DNA of 64,000 bases from Flavobacterium sp. (GTDB lineage: Bacteria; Bacteroidota; Bacteroidia; Flavobacteriales; Flavobacteriaceae), in assembly GCA_016721735.1 (NCBI GenBank), contig JADKHM010000004.1, positions 186,001-250,000 of the forward strand, read 5' to 3'. Shown in pieces: positions 8,340-18,028 of the stretch (its first letter is position 1; each line of letters begins with the position of its first letter). Made by a program: the position numbers and the translations under genes. A model generated the notes under the pieces. The model saw only the letters and a list, made by a program, of their open reading frames with translations, was not told the origin of the DNA and ran no database searches.

Positions 8340-9020
8340 ATGAGCCAAAACAATAACGACGAAATAACCCGAGAGGAAATAAAGAAAGAGTTTCAACTAG
8401 AACGAATGATTTTGTTTAGCGATGCGGTTTTTGCCATTGTCATTACGTTGATGGCCATCGAAATAAAAATCCCCGAAACAGAAGTCATTACAGAAGCAAC
8501 TTTACCAAAAGCGCTACTTCATCTTTCACCAACCTTTCTGGCTTATGTTGTTAGCTTTACCTTTATTGGCTCAGTTTGGTACCAGCATTTGAAGATGTTC
8601 AGCATATTAAAAGACTATGACAAAGGACTTGTCTTCCGCAATATGCTGCTGTTATTTTTTATTGGTCTTTTCCCTTTTAGTGCCACATTGATTGCCCGTG
8701 GTAAAGGTCAAATGATTCCGTTCTACTTGTATTTGGGTATCATTTTACTCTGTATTTTGGCGCAATATCTACTTTACCATTACATCGTAAATAAGAAACC
8801 ATCCATTCGTTTAAATATTGATACAAAAGAACATTTGATTGAATTGCAAAAAAGAAAAATCTCATTGATTGGATTTTCTGTGGCAGCCTTTTTAATAGTT
8901 ATTACCTATGAACTTATTCCAGACCCCAATTTTAAATCCTTTGCAACACTCTGGATGTTAGTTTTTGCCATCATCTATAAATTGATGACGAAAAAAATGG
9001 AACGCGCCAGAAACTCCTAA
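8340..9020 (+). CDS. TMEM175 family (DUF1211) potassium channel-like protein
   Basis: 226 aa membrane protein with six predicted helices. The first helix carries the family signature FSDAVFAIVIT, which in TMEM175 proteins forms the selectivity gate of a potassium-permeable tetramer. A charged N-terminal tail precedes it and a basic tail follows the last helix. Bacterial members have one six-helix repeat, as here. It should sit in the inner membrane and conduct potassium. Its neighbours give no further clue, and the gene appears to be expressed alone. Confidence 0.82.
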   Translation: MSQNNNDEITREEIKKEFQLERMILFSDAVFAIVITLMAIEIKIPETEVITEATLPKALLHLSPTFLAYVVSFTFIGSVWYQHLKMFSILKDYDKGLVFRNMLLLFFIGLFPFSATLIARGKGQMIPFYLYLGIILLCILAQYLLYHYIVNKKPSIRLNIDTKEHLIELQKRKISLIGFSVAAFLIVITYELIPDPNFKSFATLWMLVFAIIYKLMTKKMERARNS

Positions 9021-9116
9021 ACTTTAACCTTTCCGCAACAGTAAAACTTTGAAACGAGGCTTGTTGAACGGATTTTTTTTATAAACTTTGCCGTGCTAAA
9101 AAAGGCAAATATACGC

Positions 9117-9857
9117 TTGAGATATTTTATCAAATTCAGTTACAACGGCACGAATTATCACGGTTGGCAATCACAACCCAATGCCGTAACAGTTCAAGAA
9201 ACACTGACCAACGCAATGGCAACGGTTTTGAATTGTCCGATAGCGTTGATGGGAGCTGGAAGAACTGATACTGGTGTTCATGCCAAAACCATGTATGCGC
9301 ATTTCGATGTAGCGACTTCATTTGATGCGGATACTATTGTACACAAACTGAACTCATTTTTACCTAAAGATATTGCGGTTCAAGAAATTATAGTCGTGCA
9401 TAATGAAGCACATGCTCGGTTTGATGCCAAAAAGAGAACCTATGAATATCACATCCATACGCATAAGAATCCTTTTTTGACTGAATTGAGTTGGCAGCAC
9501 AATGCAAAACTTGACATAGAGGCGATGAACGAAGCAGCCAAATTACTTTTAAAGCACACGGATTTTGAATGTTTTTCGAAAGTGCATACCGACGTCAATA
9601 CATTTAATTGTACGATAACGCATGCGGCATGGGAACAAGACCATAATTCGCTTATTTTTACCATATCCGCAGATCGATTTTTGCGAAATATGGTTCGGGC
9701 GATTGTTGGAACATTGATTAATGTTGGTTTGCATAAAATTACACTAGCGGAATTTCAAGCGATTCTAGATAGTAAAAACCGAAGTGAAGCTGGATTTTCG
9801 GTGCCTGCTCACGGATTATATTTGACCGAAATTGTCTATGATTACGTAAAACCCTAG
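9117..9857 (+). CDS. truA: tRNA pseudouridine(38-40) synthase
   Basis: 246 aa. Converts uridine to pseudouridine at positions 38-40 in the anticodon arm of tRNA. The catalytic Asp is in AGRTDTGVHA (near residue 52); FSYNGTNYHGWQSQP at the N-terminus and FLRNMVRAIVGTL near residue 190 are family hallmarks. The frame is open from a GTG at 9093, but homologues begin at MRYFI, which corresponds to the TTG at 9117, and a promoter-like ATAAACTTTG lies at 9081-9090; I therefore chose TTG. The last Pro codon and the TAG stop fall inside a dispersed repeat element that starts at 9852. Confidence 0.9.
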   Translation: MRYFIKFSYNGTNYHGWQSQPNAVTVQETLTNAMATVLNCPIALMGAGRTDTGVHAKTMYAHFDVATSFDADTIVHKLNSFLPKDIAVQEIIVVHNEAHARFDAKKRTYEYHIHTHKNPFLTELSWQHNAKLDIEAMNEAAKLLLKHTDFECFSKVHTDVNTFNCTITHAAWEQDHNSLIFTISADRFLRNMVRAIVGTLINVGLHKITLAEFQAILDSKNRSEAGFSVPAHGLYLTEIVYDYVKP

Positions 9858-9933
9858 CCCTGATGGAAGCGGCATCCTTTTGTTCTGGCGTTCAGAACAA
9901 AAGATATAGCGGACAGCAGGAATAGCTTCTAAA
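9852..9933 (+). repeat. Structured upstream element, copy A
   Basis: Begins CCCTAGCCCTGATGG and AGCGGCATCC, ends AGATATAGCGGACAGC and GGAATAGCTTCT. Its centre is a 10-bp perfect hairpin, CTTTTGTTCT/AGAACAAAAG. It overlaps the truA stop and ends 5 bases before the ATG of the ABC exporter. Copies B, C and D are at 26770, 55347 and 59582. Confidence 0.8.
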
Positions 9934-9937
9934 ATAC

Positions 9938-11701
9938 ATGAAAGCAAAAGCATTTGATACGCTGGTTTTTAAGCGAATTCTAAAATACACTAAGCCTTAT
10001 CAATGGCGGTTTAATAGCGTGATCTTTTTCGCGATTTCACTATCGGTCTTCGCGGCTTTGCGTCCGTATTTGCTAAAACAAACGGTTGACGGCTATATCA
10101 AAACGCATGATGCCCATGGTTTGCTGTTCTACATTATTTTGATGGGGATTGTTTTATTGGCGGAGGTATTTTCGCAATTTTACTTTGTTCTTTGGGCGAA
10201 TTGGTTGGGACAAGACATTGTCAAAGACATTCGTGTGAAGCTCTTTCAGCACATGTTGAGTTTTAAGATGAAATACTACGACAACGCTCCAGTTGGACAA
10301 TTAGTCACGAGATCGGTTTCTGATATTGAGCAAATCGCCAAGATTTTTAGTCAAGGTTTGTTTATGATTTTAAGCGACTTGATGAAGATGTTCGTGGTGT
10401 TGATTTTTATGTTTTATATGAACTGGCGTCTGACGTGGATTGTCATTGTAGCCATGCCAATTTTAGTGTTTTTTACGCGAATCTTTCAGCGAAAAATGCA
10501 ATTGGCGTTTGAGGATGTTCGTAATCAGGTCGCCAATATGAATACGTTTGTGCAAGAACGCGTAACGGGAATGAAAATCGTGCAACTATTTAATCGAGAA
10601 GATATTGAAGCAGAGAAATTTAGCGAGATCAATGACAAACACCGAAAAGCTTGGGTAAAAACCATATTGTACAACTCCATCTTTTTCCCTATCGCTGATA
10701 TAATTTCCTCGTTGACTTTGGGTTTTGTGGTTTTGTATGGTGGCATTAGTATTTTGCACGGCGATCATTTTACGACCTTTGGAGATTTGTTTTCGTATAC
10801 CATGTTTATTGGGATGTTGTTTAATCCGTTGCGACAAATTGCGGATAAATTTAATGAGATGCAAATGGGTATGATTGCTGCAAATCGTGTTTTTGACATA
10901 CTTGACACCCAAGATCAAATTCAGGATACGGGCACGATTGAAGCTCCAAAGTTTGAAGGAAAGATACAATTCAAGAACGTACACTTTAGTTATATTGAAG
11001 GTGAAGCCATTATCAAAGGCATCGATTTGGATGTCAATGCTGGCGAAACCATTGCTATTGTTGGCGCTACTGGGGCAGGAAAATCGACCATCATTAACTT
11101 ATTGAATCGATTTTATGAAATAGATGGCGGCACGATTTGTATCGATGGAAATTCTATCAAAGACTATAGTTTGAGTTCGATACGAAAACAAATTGCGGTG
11201 GTTCTGCAAGATGTATTTTTGTTTGCGGACACGATCTTAAACAACATCACGCTTCATAATCCGGAAATCAGCAGAGAGGCAGTCATCACGGCGGCTAAGA
11301 AAATTGGTGTGCATGAGTTTATCATGAGTTTGCCTGAAAACTATGACTATAACGTTAAAGAACGTGGCGTCATGTTGTCTTCAGGACAGCGGCAATTGAT
11401 TGCATTTTTACGGGCTTATATGAGTGATCCGAGTATTTTGATTTTGGATGAAGCGACGTCATCTATTGATACGCATTCGGAAGAATTAATACAAAAAGCG
11501 ACGGAGCGAATTACCGAAGGTCGAACTTCTATTGTGATTGCACACCGGTTGGCGACGATTGTCAATGCTGACAAAATTGTCGTTATGGACAAAGGTTGGA
11601 TTGTCGAACAAGGTTCACATCTCGGATTGCTGGGGAAAGAAAATGGTTTTTATAAGAAATTATATGATTCTCAGTTTGTAGTAGAAGAATCGTTAGAGTA
11701 A
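9938..11701 (+). CDS. ABC exporter (fused permease and ATPase, MdlB/MsbA-like)
   Basis: 587 aa half-transporter that works as a dimer in the inner membrane. Residues 1-320 form a six-helix exporter-type transmembrane domain. The nucleotide-binding domain has Walker A GATGAGKST (near residue 375), Q-loop VLQDVFLF, signature LSSGQRQ, Walker B ILILDEAT and the switch His in IAHRL. The signature has LSSGQ in place of the common LSGGQ. The substrate cannot be read from sequence; lipids, peptides or drugs are typical for the type. The ATG lies directly behind repeat copy A, so the repeat is probably in the 5' leader. Confidence 0.9.
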   Translation: MKAKAFDTLVFKRILKYTKPYQWRFNSVIFFAISLSVFAALRPYLLKQTVDGYIKTHDAHGLLFYIILMGIVLLAEVFSQFYFVLWANWLGQDIVKDIRVKLFQHMLSFKMKYYDNAPVGQLVTRSVSDIEQIAKIFSQGLFMILSDLMKMFVVLIFMFYMNWRLTWIVIVAMPILVFFTRIFQRKMQLAFEDVRNQVANMNTFVQERVTGMKIVQLFNREDIEAEKFSEINDKHRKAWVKTILYNSIFFPIADIISSLTLGFVVLYGGISILHGDHFTTFGDLFSYTMFIGMLFNPLRQIADKFNEMQMGMIAANRVFDILDTQDQIQDTGTIEAPKFEGKIQFKNVHFSYIEGEAIIKGIDLDVNAGETIAIVGATGAGKSTIINLLNRFYEIDGGTICIDGNSIKDYSLSSIRKQIAVVLQDVFLFADTILNNITLHNPEISREAVITAAKKIGVHEFIMSLPENYDYNVKERGVMLSSGQRQLIAFLRAYMSDPSILILDEATSSIDTHSEELIQKATERITEGRTSIVIAHRLATIVNADKIVVMDKGWIVEQGSHLGLLGKENGFYKKLYDSQFVVEESLE

Positions 11702-11764
11702 TTTATTTTTCACACTAAAATAAAATAGAAGTTACCATATTGACACCCTATTTAAAAATTCGTA

Positions 11765-12685
11765 ATGGCATCTAAAATACGATTTCTGCTTCCGTTTGTT
11801 CTTATTTCATTTTTTACTTGCGCACAAACAAAAGACAGTTTATCGATTACGACGCAGACTTTTAAAATTAACGACTCCACAGAATACACCTATTCCAGAC
11901 CTAAATTTATCGATCTGATTCGTTATATTCCAGATGACTTAGTTGGTTTTGGAAAATTCACCATTCAGAAAGAAAACTTAAAATGGGATGCTTTGGCAAT
12001 TGGCTCTACTTTGGCCATAATACCTTACGACCAAAAAATACTAGAAGATTCAGAAAAAGTAGGTCGTCGAATTGGTGGCTGGGATAGACTGTCTCGATAC
12101 AAACGAGTTTTAGGAATTGAAATAGTTCCTACCAGTATTTCCTCAGGTGTCTACTATTTTGGGAATGGCAATACGACCTTATTGTTAAGTGGTTTTTTCT
12201 ATGCGGTAGGAAAAATTGGCAAAGACGATTATCGTGCGTTGAATACTTCTAGTGAATTGATCGAAGTACTATTATCGGTAGGTGTTGCAACACAAACTAT
12301 CAAAAGAATTAGCGGAAGACAGAGTCCAATTGCTGCCACACAAGATGGTGGTGCTTGGCATCCTTTCACAAGTTTTACTGCGTTTGCAAGTGACACGCCC
12401 AATTACGATGCTATGCCATCAGGTCACATCGCTACCTATGTGGCAACGCTTGCAGTGATCGCGACAAATTATCCAGAAATCAAATGGATAAAACCAGTAG
12501 GATACACCCTCGGAACAGCATTAGCATTTAACATGGTTAGCGGAAAAGTGCATTGGGCTTCCGATTATCCTATTGCTATTTTGCTCGGTTATGTTATTGG
12601 TAAAAATGCCGCTGACCGAAGAATTACAAAGACGACAAAAAATTCAGACATTATTCCGCATCAAACCAAATACAAGACCAGTTAA
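11765..12685 (+). CDS. PAP2 superfamily phosphatase
   Basis: 306 aa with an N-terminal signal peptide (residues 1-20). The three PAP2 motifs are present in order: KRISGRQSP (near 182), MPSGH (near 218) and HWASDYP (near 262), giving the nucleophilic His and phosphate-binding Arg/Lys. Members of this size in Bacteroidota dephosphorylate lipid phosphates such as undecaprenyl or phosphatidylglycerol phosphate on the periplasmic side. A hydrophobic stretch near residue 140 and others around the motifs suggest membrane contact. It follows the ABC exporter by 63 bases in the same direction, so the two may be cotranscribed, but no functional link is shown. Confidence 0.85.
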   Translation: MASKIRFLLPFVLISFFTCAQTKDSLSITTQTFKINDSTEYTYSRPKFIDLIRYIPDDLVGFGKFTIQKENLKWDALAIGSTLAIIPYDQKILEDSEKVGRRIGGWDRLSRYKRVLGIEIVPTSISSGVYYFGNGNTTLLLSGFFYAVGKIGKDDYRALNTSSELIEVLLSVGVATQTIKRISGRQSPIAATQDGGAWHPFTSFTAFASDTPNYDAMPSGHIATYVATLAVIATNYPEIKWIKPVGYTLGTALAFNMVSGKVHWASDYPIAILLGYVIGKNAADRRITKTTKNSDIIPHQTKYKTS

Positions 12686-12830
12686 AACTACAATCGATTC
12701 AATAATACTAATCTTATTGGAATGACCATAACGTTCTAATACGCATCGTTGAATGTCAGTTGATAGTGCCAACTTTTAAAAATAAATCCTTATTTTCGCA
12801 CCATATTTAAATCACGTAAATACAAGTAAA

Positions 12831-14219
12831 ATGAAATACGATATTATAGTTTTAGGAAGTGGTCCAGGTGGTTACGTTACCGCTATTCGTGCCTCACAAT
12901 TGGGCTTCAAAGTAGCCGTAATTGAAAAAGAAAATTTAGGTGGCGTTTGCTTGAATTGGGGTTGTATTCCAACAAAAGCGTTGTTAAAATCTGCTCAAGT
13001 ATTTGATTACCTAAAGCACGCTTCTGATTACGGATTGACTATTTCTTCCTTCGACAAAGATTTTAATGCGGTGGTTGCTAGAAGCCGTGGCGTTGCTGAT
13101 GGAATGAGCAAAGGTGTTCAATTCCTGATGAAAAAAAACAAAATCGATGTGATCGAAGGATTTGGTAAACTAAAACCAGGTAAAAAAGTAGACGTGACTG
13201 CAGCCGATGGAAAAGTTTCCGAATATAGCGCAGACCATATTATCATTGCGACTGGTGCACGCTCAAGAGAATTACCGAATTTACCGCAAGATGGTAAAAA
13301 AGTAATTGGTTATCGTCAGGCGATGACTCTGCCGTCGCAACCAAAATCGATGATTATTGTTGGTTCAGGAGCTATTGGAGTTGAGTTCGCTCATTTTTAT
13401 AATGCGATGGGAACTGATGTTACGATTGTAGAATTTATGCCGAACATTGTTCCTGTTGAAGATGAAGATATTTCAAAACAAATGGAACGCTCTATGAAGA
13501 AAGCCGGAGTGAAAATTATGACTTCTTCTTCCGTAGAAAAAATCGATACTTCAGGTTCAGGTGTAAAGGCCACCGTTAAAACTGCAAAAGGAGAAGAAAC
13601 GCTAGAAGCCGAAATCTTGCTTTCAGCAGTTGGAATCAAAACCAATATCGAAAATATCGGATTGGAAGAATGTGGAATTGCCGTTGATAAAGATAAAATT
13701 TTGGTGAATGCCTACAATCAAACCAATATTCCGGGATATTACGCAATTGGAGATGTTACGCCAGGTCAAGCCTTAGCGCATGTTGCGTCCGCGGAAGGAA
13801 TTAATTGCGTGGAAAAAATTGCTGGACTACATGTACTTCCTATTGATTACGGAAATGTTCCTGGTTGTACTTATGCAACGCCAGAAATCGCTTCGGTTGG
13901 ATTGACCGAAAAACAAGCGCGTGAAAAAGGTTACGACTTAAAAATTGGAAAATTTCCATTTACCGCCTCTGGAAAAGCAAAAGCTGCAGGAACGCCTGAT
14001 GGTTTTGTAAAAGTAATTTTTGATGCAAAATATGGAGAATGGTTAGGCTGTCACATGATTGGTGCTGGCGTGACAGACATGATTGCTGAAGCAGTTGTAG
14101 CTCGTAAATTAGAAACAACTGGTCATGATATTTTGAAAGCAATTCACCCACATCCAACGATGAGTGAAGCGGTAATGGAAGCTGTAGCTGATGCGTATGG
14201 AGAAGTAATTCATTTGTAG
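12831..14219 (+). CDS. lpdA: Dihydrolipoyl dehydrogenase (E3)
   Basis: 462 aa flavoprotein that reoxidises dihydrolipoamide with NAD+ in the pyruvate and 2-oxoglutarate dehydrogenase complexes and the glycine cleavage system. Visible are the FAD-binding GSGPGGYVTA (near residue 9), the redox disulfide GVCLNWGC (near 40-47), the NAD-binding GSGAIGVEF (near 179) and the C-terminal catalytic HPHPTMSEA (near 441). Its length is normal for the family. No E1 or E2 genes are nearby, so it probably serves several complexes from a single locus. A terminator follows at 14245. Confidence 0.96.
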   Translation: MKYDIIVLGSGPGGYVTAIRASQLGFKVAVIEKENLGGVCLNWGCIPTKALLKSAQVFDYLKHASDYGLTISSFDKDFNAVVARSRGVADGMSKGVQFLMKKNKIDVIEGFGKLKPGKKVDVTAADGKVSEYSADHIIIATGARSRELPNLPQDGKKVIGYRQAMTLPSQPKSMIIVGSGAIGVEFAHFYNAMGTDVTIVEFMPNIVPVEDEDISKQMERSMKKAGVKIMTSSSVEKIDTSGSGVKATVKTAKGEETLEAEILLSAVGIKTNIENIGLEECGIAVDKDKILVNAYNQTNIPGYYAIGDVTPGQALAHVASAEGINCVEKIAGLHVLPIDYGNVPGCTYATPEIASVGLTEKQAREKGYDLKIGKFPFTASGKAKAAGTPDGFVKVIFDAKYGEWLGCHMIGAGVTDMIAEAVVARKLETTGHDILKAIHPHPTMSEAVMEAVADAYGEVIHL

Positions 14220-14244
14220 TAGTTAGATTCTAAAACTCATATAG

Positions 14245-14278
14245 AAATCCGTTTTGTGAAAGCAAGACGGATTTTTTG
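14245..14278 (+). terminator. Terminator after lpdA
   Basis: AAATCCGT/ACGGATTT stem with a 14-base loop followed by a T-run. Confidence 0.78.
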
Positions 14279-14362
14279 TTGATAATTATCATAAGACTAA
14301 GTACTCTGAAAACCAATTATTTATAACTTTAGGGTATTAATTCTAACTAAACCATTTTTATT

Positions 14363-14866
14363 ATGAAAAAAGGAATCTTATCTGTATTGTTGGTTGGGAT
14401 CACTTTGGTCTTGACCACAAGTTGTAAAAAAGAATCAGAAGCACCAAAAGAAGCAACTTTTGACTTATCGGTTGCGAAGACTGAGGTAGAAGCGCGAGAA
14501 AAAGTATTCGAAGAAGCGCTAAACACAAAAGACTCCGTTGGCTTGGCAAATTGCTATACCACAGATGCGAAATTCATGCAGCCAAACGACAAAACCGTTG
14601 AAGGCAGAGCAAACATTCAAAAATTATTTGGCATGTGGATGAAAGGTCCCATGTTGCAAATCAAAATCAACACAGTTGAAGTCTGGGGCGACGAGAATGT
14701 ACTTGCAGCCGAAAACAAATGGGAATTTTTAGATCAAACCGGAAAAACAGTTGATAGCGGCAAATCATTAGAAATCTACAAAAAAGAAGATGGCACTTGG
14801 AAATTGCACCGCGATTGTTTTAATTCTGATTTGCCTCCCGCACCGCCGGCTCCTACAGCAAAATAA
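14363..14866 (+). CDS. SnoaL/DUF4440-like lipoprotein
   Basis: 167 aa. Residues 1-20 are a lipoprotein signal with lipobox TTSC, so the mature protein should be anchored by Cys21. The remainder fits the NTF2-like SnoaL/DUF4440 fold: an N-terminal helix (VEAREKVFEEALNTKD), then YTTDAKFMQPN, a helix with GRANIQKLFGMW, and curved-sheet segments ending in GTWKLHRDCFNSD. Such proteins bind small ligands or act as steroid-isomerase-like enzymes; no catalytic assignment is possible here. The C-terminus is Pro/Ala-rich. The gene sits between two terminators and is probably monocistronic. Confidence 0.8.
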   Translation: MKKGILSVLLVGITLVLTTSCKKESEAPKEATFDLSVAKTEVEAREKVFEEALNTKDSVGLANCYTTDAKFMQPNDKTVEGRANIQKLFGMWMKGPMLQIKINTVEVWGDENVLAAENKWEFLDQTGKTVDSGKSLEIYKKEDGTWKLHRDCFNSDLPPAPPAPTAK

Positions 14867-14885
14867 AATTTACAACTTCTTTACT

Positions 14886-14926
14886 AACCATTCTAGAAAA
14901 ATAATTTAGAATGGTTTCTTTTTTTT
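14886..14926 (+). terminator. Terminator after the SnoaL-like gene
   Basis: AACCATTCTA/TAGAATGGTT, a perfect 10-bp stem, followed by a T-rich tract. Confidence 0.82.
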
Positions 14927-14963
14927 CAAAAAGTATTATATTTCGGTTTCTAATTTCACTACA

Positions 14964-16355
14964 ATGAAACTATCTCTTAAGATTAGCTCGCTTCTACTGT
15001 TTGGTATGCTTGCAAGCTGCAACAAATCAAATACAAATCAGACCACTGATAATGCCTCGCGATATCAACCTCATCCTTATGTGGAGCTGACACATCCAAC
15101 GTGGAGTAAAAACGCCACTATCTACGAAGTAAACGTGCGACAATTCACACCCGAAGGAACATTCAAAGCCTTCGAAGCACATCTCCCAAGAATTAAGGCT
15201 ATGGGAATTGATATCATTTGGTTGATGCCCATTCACCCGATTGGTGTCGAAAAAAGAAAAGGCACTTTAGGAAGTTACTATTCCGTCAAAGATTATTACG
15301 GCATTAATCCAGAATTTGGTACTAAAGAAGATTTTAAAGCATTGGTGACGAAAATTCACAGTATGGGAATGCATGTGATTGTTGACTGGGTTGCGAATCA
15401 TTCTTCTTGGGATAATGCGCTAGTAAAAGACCATCCCGATTGGTATTCTAAAACACCCGAAGGAAATTTCCAACCGACACCATGGTACGACTGGGATGAT
15501 GTGGTCGATTTTGACTATGAGAAACCAGAACTTCGCGAATATATGACCAAAGCGCTGGTGTATTGGGTTAAAGATTTCGACATCGATGGTTATCGTTGTG
15601 ATACGGCAGGCTTTATTCCTACCGATTTTTGGGACAATGCTAGAGCCGAAATGGATGCTGTAAAACCTGTATTTATGTTAGCGGAATGGGAATCGAGAGA
15701 CTTACACAAAAAAGCCTTCGACATGACTTATTCTTGGACGTTGTGGGATAAAATGGCTGCAGTAACTCGTGACCACAAACCTTTGGGCGGTTTAATCGAA
15801 TATATGGCACATGATGTCAGTACTTTCCCTCGCAATGGCTACCGAATGACTTTTACAGACAATCACGATATGAATTCTTGGAATGGCAATCAATTCAAAA
15901 ATTTTGGTGATGGTCTAGAAGCGTCAATAGTACTATGCGGTACAGTCAATGGAATGCCTTTAGTGTATGGCGGACAGGAAGCTGGGCTCAATAAGTCGCT
16001 TCAGTTTTTCGACAAAGACCTCATCGATTGGAGTAAAATGCCCTACGAAGGATTGTTTAAAAAACTCTTCGATCTAAAACATAAAAATCACGCCCTATGG
16101 AATGGCGACGAAGGTGGCGTAATGATCCGTATTTTCAATGATAAACCAGAACAAGTGATTTCTTTTTCAAGAAGTAAAAGTGGTAATCAAGTCATTCCAA
16201 TTATTAATTATAGCGACAAACCAGTAACCGTTACGTTAAATTCAAAATACCAAAAAGGAACCTATACCGAACTTTTCACTGGTAAGCCCTTCGAACTAAA
16301 AGGCGATGATGTTATTACTTTAGCGCCATGGAAATACTTAGTTCTTGTAAAATAA
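14964..16355 (+). CDS. GH13 alpha-amylase family lipoprotein (copy 1)
   Basis: 463 aa. A lipoprotein signal with lipobox MLASC predicts anchoring at Cys19. The GH13 barrel keeps the catalytic residues: nucleophile Asp in DGYRCDTAGF (near residue 214), acid/base Glu in MLAEWES (near 240) and the third carboxylate in FTDNHDMNSW (near 305), plus region I VDWVANHSSW. A C-terminal beta domain follows from about residue 385. It should hydrolyse alpha-glucans or maltodextrins in the periplasm or at the outer membrane. A paralogue lies at 43562. No SusC/SusD pair is nearby, so it is an orphan enzyme. Terminators stand on both sides. Confidence 0.9.
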   Translation: MKLSLKISSLLLFGMLASCNKSNTNQTTDNASRYQPHPYVELTHPTWSKNATIYEVNVRQFTPEGTFKAFEAHLPRIKAMGIDIIWLMPIHPIGVEKRKGTLGSYYSVKDYYGINPEFGTKEDFKALVTKIHSMGMHVIVDWVANHSSWDNALVKDHPDWYSKTPEGNFQPTPWYDWDDVVDFDYEKPELREYMTKALVYWVKDFDIDGYRCDTAGFIPTDFWDNARAEMDAVKPVFMLAEWESRDLHKKAFDMTYSWTLWDKMAAVTRDHKPLGGLIEYMAHDVSTFPRNGYRMTFTDNHDMNSWNGNQFKNFGDGLEASIVLCGTVNGMPLVYGGQEAGLNKSLQFFDKDLIDWSKMPYEGLFKKLFDLKHKNHALWNGDEGGVMIRIFNDKPEQVISFSRSKSGNQVIPIINYSDKPVTVTLNSKYQKGTYTELFTGKPFELKGDDVITLAPWKYLVLVK

Positions 16356-16380
16356 TTGCTTTCTTTCCAACCTTTTCACA

Positions 16381-16415
16381 AAATCCATTTCGTCTGCTGA
16401 TGAAATGGATTTTTT
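16381..16415 (+). terminator. Terminator after GH13 copy 1
   Basis: AAATCCATTTC/GAAATGGATTT perfect stem with a 10-base loop and a T-run. Confidence 0.83.
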
Positions 16416-16450
16416 GTCAAACAATCCATCTATTCTACCTAAAAAAATCG

Positions 16451-16458
16451 TACATTTG
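16451..16458 (+). promoter_or_regulatory. Putative -7 element of the mlaEFD operon
   Basis: TACATTTG matches TAnnTTTG exactly, 35 bases before the ATG at 16494 and directly after the preceding terminator. No convincing -33 element is seen. Confidence 0.4.
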
Positions 16459-16493
16459 AGTAGGACAACTTTCCTAATCAATGGTATAAAAGT

Positions 16494-17273
16494 ATGAATG
16501 GCATCAATAAAATCCTCGAATCCATCCAGCTATTTTTGATTGAAATCGGTGAACTTTCCTATTTTACCATGCGCTTTTTTAAAGAAGCCATAAAACCGCC
16601 AATCGAATTTCGAGAATTCTTGCGTCAGTGTTTTTACATTGGAAACCGTTCGTTGTTTCTTGTCGCAACCACAGGTTTTATCATCGGATTGGTTTTTACT
16701 TTACAATCCCGCCCCACCCTTGAACAGTTTGGCGCCGCTTCATGGATTCCAGCCATGGTTAGTGTTTCGATTATCAGAGAAATTGGTCCAATCATCACCG
16801 CATTGATTTGTGCTGGTCGAATTGGTTCGGGTATTGGTGCGGAACTTGGCTCCATGCGCGTTACCGAGCAAATTGATGCGATGGAAGTTTCTGGAACCAA
16901 TCCGTTTAAATACCTAGTCGTCACGCGCGTTCTTGCCACAACATTTATGCTGCCAATTCTAGTGTTTTTTGGTGATATCATCGCTATTTATGGCTCGTAT
17001 ATCATCGAAAATATCAAAGGAAACGTATCGCTATTGCTTTATTTTACGCAAGTGTTCAATCACTTAGAATTTAGTGACGTCATTCCATCAACTCTAAAAA
17101 CATTTTTCTTTGGATTTGCCATCGGAATGGTCGGTTGCTTCAAAGGATACAACTGCAAAAAAGGAACGGCTGGTGTCGGTCTTGCTGCTAATTCGGCAGT
17201 TGTATTCAGTTCAATGTTGCTTTTTATTATCGATTTTATCGCTGTTTTCATTTCAAATATTTTTTATAGCTAA
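16494..17273 (+). CDS. mlaE: MlaE-family ABC transporter permease
   Basis: 259 aa inner-membrane permease of the MlaE family. An N-terminal amphipathic helix precedes about five transmembrane helices; the conserved loop GPIITALICAGRIGSGIGAELGSM and a following VTEQIDAMEVSGTNP stretch are family hallmarks (helical elbow that contacts the MCE ring and ATPase). With the two genes downstream it forms a phospholipid transporter between inner and outer membrane. The operon begins here after a terminator and a -7 element; the ATPase starts 2 bases after the stop, so translation is probably coupled. Confidence 0.92.
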   Translation: MNGINKILESIQLFLIEIGELSYFTMRFFKEAIKPPIEFREFLRQCFYIGNRSLFLVATTGFIIGLVFTLQSRPTLEQFGAASWIPAMVSVSIIREIGPIITALICAGRIGSGIGAELGSMRVTEQIDAMEVSGTNPFKYLVVTRVLATTFMLPILVFFGDIIAIYGSYIIENIKGNVSLLLYFTQVFNHLEFSDVIPSTLKTFFFGFAIGMVGCFKGYNCKKGTAGVGLAANSAVVFSSMLLFIIDFIAVFISNIFYS

Positions 17274-17275
17274 TC

Positions 17276-18022
17276 ATGTTTAATTCGAATTCAACTCCGA
17301 TTATTGCCATCTCTAACTTGAAAAAAAGTTATGGAAACAATCACGTATTGGATGGTTTCAACATGAAGTTATATGAAGGAGAAAACTTGGTGATCATGGG
17401 AAAATCAGGCTCGGGAAAATCAGTGATGATTAAATGCTTGGTGGGACTAGAAGAACCTGATAGCGGAACTATTGCTGTCATGGGAAAAGTGATTGGCAAC
17501 CTAGAACGGGATGAACTGGACGAGTTACGAACAGAAATTGGTTTTCTTTTTCAAGGAAGCGCGCTCTATGACTCGATGTCTGTTAGAGAGAATTTGGAGT
17601 TCCCGCTGAGAAGACATACCAAAAAATTCGGCATCATTGAAGATACCACGCCGATGGTCATGGAAGCGCTTGAAAATGTTGGCTTAGCGCATACTATAGA
17701 TTTGATGCCTAGTGAACTCTCCGGCGGAATGAAACGGCGAATTGCCCTTGCACGAACGTTAATATTACAACCAAAAATCATTTTATACGATGAACCAACG
17801 ACTGGCTTAGATCCGATTACATCAAAAGAAATCATACTTTTGATGATGAGCATCCAAAAGAAATACAATACTTCCTCGATTATTATTACGCATGATGTTG
17901 ATTGCGCTCGCGTGATTTCGAATCGGATGATTCTCTTGGTGGATGGCATTAATTATGTGGAAGGCACGTTCGAGGAATTAGCAGCGTCAAATGATCCAAA
18001 AATACAAGCATTCTTTAAATAA
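17276..18022 (+). CDS. mlaF: MlaF-family ABC transporter ATPase
   Basis: 248 aa cytoplasmic ATPase partner of the MlaE permease. Walker A GKSGSGKS (near residue 43), Q-loop LFQGSALYDS, signature LSGGMKRR, Walker B IILYDEPTTGLD and switch His ITHD are all intact. LSGGM instead of LSGGQ is typical of MlaF. It lies between the permease and the MCE protein with gaps of 2 and 6 bases, which gives an E-F-D order without the MlaB/MlaC genes of Proteobacteria, as is usual in Bacteroidota. Confidence 0.93.
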   Translation: MFNSNSTPIIAISNLKKSYGNNHVLDGFNMKLYEGENLVIMGKSGSGKSVMIKCLVGLEEPDSGTIAVMGKVIGNLERDELDELRTEIGFLFQGSALYDSMSVRENLEFPLRRHTKKFGIIEDTTPMVMEALENVGLAHTIDLMPSELSGGMKRRIALARTLILQPKIILYDEPTTGLDPITSKEIILLMMSIQKKYNTSSIIITHDVDCARVISNRMILLVDGINYVEGTFEELAASNDPKIQAFFK

Positions 18023-18028
18023 AAGAAA

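Noticed and set aside
9093..9116. GTG start of truA at 9093
   Set aside because: Promoter-like ATAAACTTTG ends at 9090, so the transcript would begin after this codon; homologues start at MRYFI.
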